DNA of 37,886 nt. Origin: Methylobacterium oxalidis. GTDB taxonomy: Bacteria > Pseudomonadota > Alphaproteobacteria > Rhizobiales > Beijerinckiaceae. Of the stretch, positions 32,150 to 37,886 are shown piece after piece. Numbering within the stretch: position 1 is the first letter of the stretch; every line of letters begins with the position of its first letter. The DNA lies in NCBI RefSeq assembly GCF_007992195.1, contig NZ_BJZU01000093.1:1-37886 (forward strand), written 5' to 3'. The notes beneath the pieces were generated by a model. That model was not told the origin of the DNA and did not search any database. It saw only the letters and a list, made by a program, of their open reading frames with translations. The translations under genes were made by a program, and so were the position numbers.

Positions 32150-32506
32150 ATGAATCTCTCGACCGACTGGGTCCCCTATCTCGCGGGTCTGGGCCATGAC
32201 GCCGTTCACTGGGCGAGCGTCGGGCGGCCGGACACGGCCGACGCGGACATCCTGGCCTGGGCGCGGGCGCAGGATCGCGTGATCCTGACCAACGATCTCG
32301 ACTTCGGCACGATGCTCATCGTCTCCGGCGCGCAGACGCCGAGCGTCGTCCAGCTTCGCACCGACATCACCCTGGCCGCCCATGTCGGCCCGCTCGTCGC
32401 ACAGGCGGTTCTGCAGACGGCATCCGCGCTCGGCTCCGGCGCCCTCGTGACGGTCGAGACGGGACGCGTGCGGCTTCGTCCTCTGATCCCCGATCCGGAA
32501 GTTTAA
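32150..32506 (+). CDS. DUF5615 PIN-like toxin candidate
   Basis: A protein of 118 residues from the ATG at 32150. It shows the DUF5615 pattern: NLSTDWVPYLAGLGHDAVHW, then DADILAWARAQDRVILTNDLDFG with the acidic PIN-like residues, and SVVQLRTD. However, the first beta strand and first conserved Asp (FLIDMNLS) are encoded immediately upstream of this ATG, by ttc-ctg-atc-gac in the same frame. No ATG, GTG or TTG precedes them; a CTG at 32141 overlapping the DUF433 stop (CTGA) is the only near-start. Either translation starts at CTG by coupling, or the toxin is truncated. It ends 12 bp before sdhB. Confidence 0.8.
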   Translation: MNLSTDWVPYLAGLGHDAVHWASVGRPDTADADILAWARAQDRVILTNDLDFGTMLIVSGAQTPSVVQLRTDITLAAHVGPLVAQAVLQTASALGSGALVTVETGRVRLRPLIPDPEV

Positions 32507-32518
32507 GGCTCTCTCCTC

Positions 32519-33322
32519 ATGGCCCAGTTCACCCTTCCCAAGAACTCCCAGCTCCGCGAGGGCAAGTCCTGGCCCGCGCCGGCGGGCGCGACGAACCTCA
32601 CCGAGTTCCGCGTCTACCGCTGGAACCCGGACGACGGCGAGAACCCGCGCATCGACACCTACCAGGTCGACCGGGAGGATTGCGGGCCGATGGTCCTCGA
32701 CGCGCTCCTGTGGATCAAGAACAAGGTCGACTCGACGCTGGTCTTCCGCCGCTCCTGCCGCGAGGGTATCTGCGGCTCCTGCGCCATGAACATCGAGGGC
32801 CAGAACGCGCTCGCCTGCACCATGGGCATCGACGCCTGCAAGGAGCACGCGGGCGGGCGCAAGACGCCGGCCGTGCGGATCTACCCGCTGCCGCACATGC
32901 CGGTCCTGAAGGACCTCGTGCCGGACCTGACGAACTTCTTCGCCCAGCACGCGGCGATCGAGCCCTGGCTGCAGACCGAGACGCCGGCGCCCGAGGCCGA
33001 GTGGAAGCAGACGCCCGAGGACCGCGCCCGCCTCGACGGGCTCTACGAGTGCATCCTGTGCGCCTGCTGCACCACGAGCTGCCCGAGCTACTGGTGGAAC
33101 GGCGACCGCTTCCTCGGCCCGGCGGCCCTGCTCCAGGCCTACCGCTGGCTGATCGACTCGCGCGACGAGAACACCGGCGAGCGCCTCGACGGGCTGCACG
33201 ACCCGTTCCGGCTCTACCGCTGCCACACCATCATGAACTGCGCCAACACCTGCCCGAAGAACCTGAACCCGGCCAAGGCGATCGCCGAGATCAAGAAGAT
33301 GATGATCGCCCGCGCGGTCTGA
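32519..33322 (+). CDS. sdhB: Succinate dehydrogenase iron-sulfur subunit
   Basis: A 267-residue protein with all cluster ligands: [2Fe-2S] cysteines 80, 85, 88 and 100 (RSCREGICGSCAMN, ALACT), then CILCACCTTSCPSYWW and CHTIMNCANTCPKNLNP for the [4Fe-4S] and [3Fe-4S] clusters. Transfers electrons from SdhA to quinone at SdhC/D. Its Shine-Dalgarno is weak (aagg, distant) and lies at the stop of the DUF5615 gene, so translation may be coupled to that gene. Confidence 0.96.
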   Translation: MAQFTLPKNSQLREGKSWPAPAGATNLTEFRVYRWNPDDGENPRIDTYQVDREDCGPMVLDALLWIKNKVDSTLVFRRSCREGICGSCAMNIEGQNALACTMGIDACKEHAGGRKTPAVRIYPLPHMPVLKDLVPDLTNFFAQHAAIEPWLQTETPAPEAEWKQTPEDRARLDGLYECILCACCTTSCPSYWWNGDRFLGPAALLQAYRWLIDSRDENTGERLDGLHDPFRLYRCHTIMNCANTCPKNLNPAKAIAEIKKMMIARAV

Positions 33323-33362
33323 TCCCGCGCCTCCGGTCCCGGCGCGCCCGCCCGGCGGGGCG

Positions 33363-33412
33363 CCCGGTGAGGGGCGCTCACCCGGTGAGGGGCGCTCACC
33401 CGGTGAGGCGCG
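33363..33412. repeat. 18-bp tandem repeat; each unit forms a hairpin
   Basis: Two perfect copies of cccggtgaggggcgctca and most of a third lie 40 bp after sdhB. Each contains GGTGAG-N5-CTCACC, a perfect 6-bp stem, so the sdh mRNA 3' region can form tandem hairpins. Confidence 0.85.
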
Positions 33413-33487
33413 CCCGCCACACCGCCCCGAAAACCGGCCCTTCCCCCGCGATCCCCGCACGGCGGGGCCGCCTCCGCCTTGCGGGCA

Positions 33488-33522
33488 GCGCATTTGCCGG
33501 TGAGGCAGGCGGGCGAATGCGC
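33488..33522. terminator. Inverted repeat, possible sdh operon terminator or stabiliser
   Basis: Arms GCGCATTTGCC and GGCGAATGCGC pair over 11 positions with one G-U, enclosing a 13-nt loop, 165 bp after sdhB and 56 bp before the lipoprotein gene. No U-tract follows. Confidence 0.35.
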
Positions 33523-33578
33523 CCCGCGACGGCGCGCGCCGGGCGCGCGCCTCACGGGCCTCCAGGGGAAGTGGATCG

Positions 33579-34169
33579 ATGCCGCGCCAGTTGCTGTCGT
33601 CTCTCGCCGTCGCCGCGCTCGCCGTGGGCCTGTCCGCCTGCGGCACCTCGCGCTTCGACGGGCCCCGCGCGCGGGCGGGCGTCGGCCCGCAGGCGGCGCT
33701 CGAGCCGACCGTGCCGGCCGTGCCCTCCGGCGCCGTGACGGCGGCCCCGCTCGCCCCCCCGCCCGGCGCCAGCGCCGCCCCGGACGGGCCACCGCCCGTC
33801 GGCGGCGAGGTCGCGGCCGTGGCGCCGGGCTCGAACGTCATCGCCGAGCCGGTGGCGCCGCCGCCCCCGCCGCCGCCGGTGGTGGCCACCGGCCGCTCGG
33901 CCGTCGTCGGGAGCTGGACCGCCCGGGACGCCGCGGGCGCGAGCTGCAAGGTGTCGCTGTCGAGCGCGCCGGCACTCGACCTCTACAAGGCCTCCGCCGC
34001 GGGCTGCGCCAACAAGGACCTCGCCAAGGTCACGGCCTGGGACTACCGGGACGGCGAGGTCTACCTCTACCAGGCCGGCGGCACCGTCGCGGCGCGCCTG
34101 CGCCAGGGCGGCGGCGCGCTCGACGGGGCGCTCACCAAGTCCGGCGCCTCGCTCGCGCTGGTGCGCTGA
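33579..34169 (+). CDS. AprI/Inh-family protease inhibitor lipoprotein
   Basis: A 196-residue protein with a lipoprotein signal peptide (LAVAALAVGLSACG; lipidated Cys near residue 21). A Pro/Ala-rich linker (to about residue 105) is followed by a compact C-terminal domain starting VVGSWTARDAAGASCKVSLS, with a second Cys in AAGCANKDLAKVTAWDY that would close the disulfide seen in Inh-type inhibitors. The layout is that of the Omp19-like lipoproteins of Rhizobiales. Probably anchored to the outer membrane and protective against proteases. Confidence 0.82.
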   Translation: MPRQLLSSLAVAALAVGLSACGTSRFDGPRARAGVGPQAALEPTVPAVPSGAVTAAPLAPPPGASAAPDGPPPVGGEVAAVAPGSNVIAEPVAPPPPPPPVVATGRSAVVGSWTARDAAGASCKVSLSSAPALDLYKASAAGCANKDLAKVTAWDYRDGEVYLYQAGGTVAARLRQGGGALDGALTKSGASLALVR

Positions 34170-34176
34170 AGCGGGC

Positions 34177-36057
34177 TCAGGGGTTCACCCGCATGCCGAA
34201 CAGCAGGGTGTTGTCCTTGAAGCTCGCGCCCGAGACCGTGCTGTCAATCTGCTGGTAGATGTAGCTGCCGCGGAACGTCAGCCAGCGGTTGAAGCGATAA
34301 TCGAGGCGGGCGGTGGCCGAGAAGCCCGTCTCGCGGATCGCCGTGCCCTCGTACTCGTTGCGCAGCAGGGCGCCGCCGAGCGTGATCGAGAGGTTGCGCA
34401 GGAGGTCGTGCTGCACCTCGAGCGTGGTCGCCTCGGTCAGGATGCCGCTCGATCCCTGCACCGCCGTCTCGGTCACGCCCGTCACCGCCCCGAAGCGCAC
34501 GGTGGTGAGCGGGCTCGCCGACCAGACGAGCGCCGCGTTGAGGAGCGGCGCGTCGATGTCCCTGAGCGACGGGTCGACGTAGGTGCGGTGCTGCCAGCCC
34601 GCCGAGATCTCGCCCGCGAGGAAGCGGTTGAGCGCGAAGGTGGCGCCCGCCGTGATGCCGATCCCGTCCGAGTCGCGGCGCAGGCCCGTCGAGTCCCGCC
34701 GCAGGTCGTAGACCCGGGTATCCGCCAGGATGTCCACGAACGGCGTGATCACCGGCGATATCTCGTAGGCGGTGCGCAGGCGCAGGCCGTACTGGTTCAG
34801 GTTGCGGTCCGACTGGGGCAGGACCGTGCCGTTCGAGAGGCGCGCATCCTCGAATTCCGAGCGGTCGACCGAGCCCCGCAGCGACACCTGGAGCCGGTTG
34901 AAGTTCTGGGTGGCGCCGAGCGCGGTGCCGTAGGTCGCCACGATCGGCCGCGAGACCGCCGCCGCCTGCAGGTCGGGGCTGCTGGTGCGCTGCGTGTCGA
35001 CGAGGAAGCGGCCCTCCACGTCGACGCGCAGGTCGCGGTTGGCGTCGAGGCGCAGGCGCACGGCGCCCGCCCCGTTCGGCCGGCTCGCGGCGTCGTTCTC
35101 GGGGAAGTTCGAGTAGCCGCCGCGCAACTCGCCGGCCAGCTCGCTCGCCGACCAATCGCTGCGGAAGTTGAGCTCGCCCTCGCTCCGGAGCGCCACCGAG
35201 CCCCGGGCGAGGCCGTTCGTGGTCTGGTCCGGGTTGGTGTCGTAGCCGAGGCTCTGCGTGAAGGCGGGGAAGAGCGTGAAGGTGCCGAGCTTGATGCCGA
35301 GCGGCGCGTAGGCGTCGTCGGTGGCGAGCGGCCGGCGCAGGGCGTTGGCCAGCAGGGCGCCCGGGGTCTGCAGGCCGAGGATCGGCGCGAAGGCGGGCGA
35401 GAGCGCGGGCAGGGGCACGCCGACGACCGCGTTCTGCACCACCGGCGTCAGGCGGAGCGCGGGCGGGGGGATCTGCGTCGCCTGCTGCGTGATCCGCCGC
35501 GTCGCCGTGCCGATCCGCCGGGGCGGGGCCGCGCGCTGGCGCAGCAGGGTCGAGAGGGCGCGGTTGCTGGCCTCGAGCCCCGTGACGGCGGCGGTCCGGC
35601 CGGTGAGGCGGGCCTGCGTGCCGGGGCTCGGCGCGGCCCGGCCGGTGGCGCTGCCGGCCGAATCCTCGCCCTCGGCGGCGTTGCCGCCGAGGGCGGACCG
35701 CGGCGCGCCCGGGTCTCGGCCGGACTCGCGGCCCGTGCGCAGGGCCGGCAGACCGTCCTGGCCGGTCTGCAGGCCGGCGCCGGGATTGTCGGGCTGGCCG
35801 GTGACCGGGCTCGCGGCGGTGAAATTGGGGCTCTGGGCCTGCGCGGCGCCGAGGGTGGCCAGGGTGGCGGCGAGCAGGGTGAGCCCGGCGAGGGAGGGCC
35901 CGGCAAGGCAGGATCCGGCAAGGCAGGATCCGGCAAGGCAGGATTGGGCAAGGCGGGATCCGGCAAGGCGGGATCCGGCAGGGGACGGCCCGGCGGTCGC
36001 GCCGAGCCTGCCGCCCGGCGCCCGGCTCACACCCGCGATCGGCCTGCCCCGCTTCAC
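34177..36057 (-). CDS. Large outer-membrane beta-barrel protein (BBP2-like)
   Basis: A 626-residue protein. The N-terminal 75 residues form an unusually long signal region: a basic stretch, tandem AGSCL/AGSRL units, then a hydrophobic core LAGLTLLAATLATLGAAQAQ. Residues about 75-250 are low-complexity and probably periplasmic or linker. From about residue 255 the sequence is repeated amphipathic strands (FTLFPAFTQSLGYDTNPDQT, FNRWLTFRGSYIYQQIDST, NTLLFGMRVNP) as in the putative beta-barrel porin 2 family, often linked to polysaccharide export. FTLFPAFTQSLGYDTN is a typical opening. The start is a GTG at 36057, the only good one in frame. It diverges from kdsD. Confidence 0.75.
   Translation of the reverse strand: MKRGRPIAGVSRAPGGRLGATAGPSPAGSRLAGSRLAQSCLAGSCLAGSCLAGPSLAGLTLLAATLATLGAAQAQSPNFTAASPVTGQPDNPGAGLQTGQDGLPALRTGRESGRDPGAPRSALGGNAAEGEDSAGSATGRAAPSPGTQARLTGRTAAVTGLEASNRALSTLLRQRAAPPRRIGTATRRITQQATQIPPPALRLTPVVQNAVVGVPLPALSPAFAPILGLQTPGALLANALRRPLATDDAYAPLGIKLGTFTLFPAFTQSLGYDTNPDQTTNGLARGSVALRSEGELNFRSDWSASELAGELRGGYSNFPENDAASRPNGAGAVRLRLDANRDLRVDVEGRFLVDTQRTSSPDLQAAAVSRPIVATYGTALGATQNFNRLQVSLRGSVDRSEFEDARLSNGTVLPQSDRNLNQYGLRLRTAYEISPVITPFVDILADTRVYDLRRDSTGLRRDSDGIGITAGATFALNRFLAGEISAGWQHRTYVDPSLRDIDAPLLNAALVWSASPLTTVRFGAVTGVTETAVQGSSGILTEATTLEVQHDLLRNLSITLGGALLRNEYEGTAIRETGFSATARLDYRFNRWLTFRGSYIYQQIDSTVSGASFKDNTLLFGMRVNP
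35902..35976 (-). repeat. Five 15-bp in-frame tandem repeats in the barrel signal region
   Basis: On the plus strand the unit is ggcaaggcaggatcc with small changes, five copies in a row. On the coding strand it encodes GSCLA/QSCLA/GSRLA pentapeptides inside the signal region of the barrel protein. Confidence 0.92.
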
Positions 36058-36175
36058 CGGCCCCTGTCCCCCGCCTGTGCCGGCCCGCGACGGGGCCCCC
36101 GCGCGGTTCCCGGCCCCGCGCGCAAACCGGGCGGGCCGGAACGGCCGCAGCTTGATCGTCGGTAAACGAACAGGG

Positions 36176-36190
36176 TTAGCGGCCCCTTAA
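36176..36190. promoter_or_regulatory. CtrA-like site (TTAG-N7-TTAA) between divergent genes
   Basis: TTAG (36176-36179) and TTAA (36187-36190) are 7 bp apart, one base from the TTAA-N7-TTAA consensus of the alphaproteobacterial cell-cycle regulator CtrA. It lies in the 254-bp gap between the barrel gene and kdsD. Short motif; low specificity. Confidence 0.25.
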
Positions 36191-36311
36191 CGGGCCCGCA
36201 GGCCAAGCCGGGGCGCGGCCCCGCTGCGACCACATTCGCCGGCCAAGGATCCGGCCGGACGGGGCCCCCGCGGTCCCGGCACGGCGGAACGGCGAGGGGA
36301 GAGGCCCGCGG

Positions 36312-37340
36312 ATGGCCCTGGCACAGCGGATCGGCGAGCGCGACGAGGCGTCGGAGACCCGCGAGGGAACGGCCGGGGCGGCCGTCGCCTCGGCGCTTCG
36401 CACCATCGGCACCGAGCGCGAGGGCCTCGCCTGCCTGATGGAGGCGGTGGCGGACGGGCTCGCCCCCCCCTTCGCCGCGGCGGTGGAGCGGATCGGCCGG
36501 GCGCGGGGCCGCTGCATCCTGACGGGCATGGGCAAATCGGGCCATATCGGCCGCAAGATCGCGGCGACGCTCGCCTCCACGGGCACGCCCGCCCTCTACG
36601 TCCACCCCGCCGAGGCGAGCCACGGCGACCTCGGCATGGTCCAGCCCGACGACGTGGTGGTGGCGCTGTCGTGGTCCGGCGAGACCACGGAGCTCGCCGA
36701 CATCATCGGCTACGCCAAGCGCTACCGGGTCGGGCTCGTGGCCATCACCTCGAACCCCGCCTCGACGCTCGGGCGCGAGGCCGACGTCTGCCTGACGCTG
36801 CCGAAGGCGCGGGAGGCCTGCCCGAACGGGCTCGCCCCGACGACCTCCACCGCCATGCAGCTCGCGCTCGGCGACGCGCTCGCCGTGGCGCTCTTGGAGG
36901 CGCGCGGCTTCTCGGCCCGCGAGTTCTCGATCTACCATCCGGGCGGGCGCCTCGGCGCCTCGCTGCGGCAGGTGCGGGAGGTCATGCATTCCGGCGCGCA
37001 GCTCCCCCTCGTACCGCGCGGCACGCCGATGCGGGCGGCCATCGCCGAGATCGACGCCAAGGGCTTCGGCTCGGTGATCGTGGTCGAGGCGGACGGGCGG
37101 CTCGCCGGCATCGTCACGGACGGCGACCTGCGCCGCAACGTCCTGCGCACCGACCTCGACCGCGTCAGCGTCGAGGCGGTGATGAGCGCGAGCCCGCGCA
37201 CGGTCAGCCCCGAGACCCTGCTGGCCAAGGCGCTGGAGATCCAGGAATCCATGAAGATCACGGCGCTGATCGTCGTGGAGGCGGGCCGCCCGGTCGGCCT
37301 CGTGCACTACCACGACCTGCTCCGCTCCGGCGTCGCCTGA
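36312..37340 (+). CDS. kdsD: D-arabinose 5-phosphate isomerase (KpsF/GutQ/KdsD family)
   Basis: A 342-residue cytoplasmic enzyme with a strong Shine-Dalgarno (gaggggagagg). It interconverts ribulose 5-phosphate and arabinose 5-phosphate, the first step to KDO for lipopolysaccharide. The SIS domain is clear (CILTGMGKSGHIGRKIAATL, ALSWSGETTELADII, ITSNPASTLGREADVCLTLP, with ASHGDLGMV), followed by two CBS domains (PMRAAIAEIDAKGFGSVIVV; LLAKALEIQESMKITALIVV). The N-terminal 30 residues are extra and poorly conserved. Confidence 0.93.
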   Translation: MALAQRIGERDEASETREGTAGAAVASALRTIGTEREGLACLMEAVADGLAPPFAAAVERIGRARGRCILTGMGKSGHIGRKIAATLASTGTPALYVHPAEASHGDLGMVQPDDVVVALSWSGETTELADIIGYAKRYRVGLVAITSNPASTLGREADVCLTLPKAREACPNGLAPTTSTAMQLALGDALAVALLEARGFSAREFSIYHPGGRLGASLRQVREVMHSGAQLPLVPRGTPMRAAIAEIDAKGFGSVIVVEADGRLAGIVTDGDLRRNVLRTDLDRVSVEAVMSASPRTVSPETLLAKALEIQESMKITALIVVEAGRPVGLVHYHDLLRSGVA

Positions 37341-37355
37341 CCTTAAAGGTTTCAC

Positions 37356-37396
37356 GATCGCGCGATCCTGAGCAGTAAACGCTCTAACGCTTTACT
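37356..37396. promoter_or_regulatory. Two short palindromes upstream of the terminal secreted-protein gene
   Basis: GATCGCGCGATC (37356-37367) is a perfect 12-bp palindrome. AGTAAA (37374-37379) and TTTACT (37391-37396) form an inverted repeat around an 11-bp spacer. Either could be an operator, or the second a weak hairpin after kdsD. Confidence 0.3.
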
Positions 37397-37466
37397 TGGA
37401 ACGACAGTCGATCTGCGCTACGCCCAAGCTCGGCCGGAACAGCGGCCGATTCGGGGGACTATCACG

Positions 37467-37802
37467 ATGCGCATCACGTCTCTGCTCGCCGCGCTCGGCG
37501 CGTCCGGGCTGCTTCTGCTTGCCGCGGAGGCCGCGACCGCCGCCAACCGCCACGTCGACATCGTCAACAAGACCGGCATGGCGATCAAGCACTTCTACGC
37601 CTCGACCACCGGCACCGACGAGTGGGAGGAGGACATCCTCGGCCGGGACGTGATCGAGCACGGCGAGACCTTCGACATCAACATCGACGACGGCTCGGGC
37701 GCGTGCCGCTACGACTTCAAGGCCGTGTTCGAGAACGGCCAGTCGCTGGTGCGCAACAACGTCAACGTCTGCCAGATCAGCACCTTCACCTACACCCGCT
37801 GA
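37467..37802 (+). CDS. Small secreted protein, function unknown
   Basis: A 111-residue protein with a signal peptide (ITSLLAALGASGLLLLAAEA, cleavage near ATA-A). The mature part is beta-rich with FDINIDDGSGACRYDFKAVF and NNVNVCQISTF; the two cysteines probably form one disulfide. Similar small proteins are common in Methylobacteriaceae and Bradyrhizobiaceae as far as I recall, with no known role. Its final codons (TAC ACC CGC TGA) are the seed of a tandem array downstream. Confidence 0.7.
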   Translation: MRITSLLAALGASGLLLLAAEAATAANRHVDIVNKTGMAIKHFYASTTGTDEWEEDILGRDVIEHGETFDINIDDGSGACRYDFKAVFENGQSLVRNNVNVCQISTFTYTR

Positions 37803-37886
37803 GGGCTTGCACCCGCTGAGGACTTGCACCCGCTGAGGGCTTGCACCCGCTGAGGACTTGCACCCGCTGAGGGCTTGCACCCGCTG
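37793..37886. repeat. 17-bp tandem array containing stop codons, running off the window
   Basis: The unit ctgagggcttgcacccg is repeated five times plus a partial copy, alternating strictly between gggctt and ggactt versions (A-B-A-B-A). The first cacccgctga is the end of the upstream gene. Copy number is unknown because the window ends inside the array. Confidence 0.92.

Overview
This is a very GC-rich stretch of an alphaproteobacterial chromosome. The gene set (sdhCDAB, KdsD, AprI/Inh lipoprotein, NRAMP MntH with a DtxR-type MntR, a LigD-type end-joining enzyme, the DUF2126/ATP-grasp/alpha-E/transglutaminase operon), the Ala/Pro-rich proteins and the codon use suggest a rhizobial-order organism, probably Methylobacteriaceae. 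That placement is inference; no rRNA or tRNA gene is present to confirm it. No phage, IS element, CRISPR array or tRNA was recognised.

Layout. 1-2014 (-): 5' part of an FtsK-type DNA translocase gene, cut by the window edge. 2.3-5.4 kb (+): a secreted phospholipase A2-like protein, a small secreted protein, a DUF4336 protein and an outer-membrane barrel behind a palindrome resembling an MntR box. 5.4-9.2 kb: small acetyltransferase, acyl-CoA dehydrogenase, several very small proteins, VanZ-like and low-affinity iron permease-like membrane proteins. 9.3-12.3 kb (-): a LigD-like protein lacking its ligase domain, and a zinc metallopeptidase. 12.6-19.4 kb (+): a tightly overlapped operon of transglutaminase-DUF2126, circularly permuted ATP-grasp-alpha-E, and a second transglutaminase. 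19.5-22.7 kb (+): acyl carrier protein, AMP-forming ligase and PLP decarboxylase, the trio known from exosortase loci, but with no exosortase here. 22.7-24.7 kb: mntR and mntH, divergent, with a second MntR-like box. 24.7-29.0 kb: ThDP enzyme and LysR regulator (-), divergent from an SLC13-type permease (+). 29.2-33.3 kb (+): sdhC-sdhD-sdhA-[DUF433-DUF5615]-sdhB, with a toxin-antitoxin-like pair inside the succinate dehydrogenase operon. 33.6-37.9 kb: Inh-type lipoprotein, large barrel protein (-), kdsD, and a small secreted protein whose stop codon opens a tandem-repeat array running off the window.

Most notable points: (1) the amidoligase/transglutaminase operon, with a divergent metallopeptidase and no Anbu protease gene; (2) the orphan carrier-protein/ligase/decarboxylase trio directly behind it, whose logic resembles carrier-bound amino-acid decarboxylation in butirosin biosynthesis; (3) a two-site manganese regulon linking an outer-membrane barrel to mntH; (4) the toxin-antitoxin-like pair between sdhA and sdhB; (5) a recurring pattern of short (12-23 bp) tandem duplications at gene starts and stops.

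Starts were chosen by eye from Shine-Dalgarno matches, signal peptides and family lengths. Family names come from recognised motifs, not from searches.
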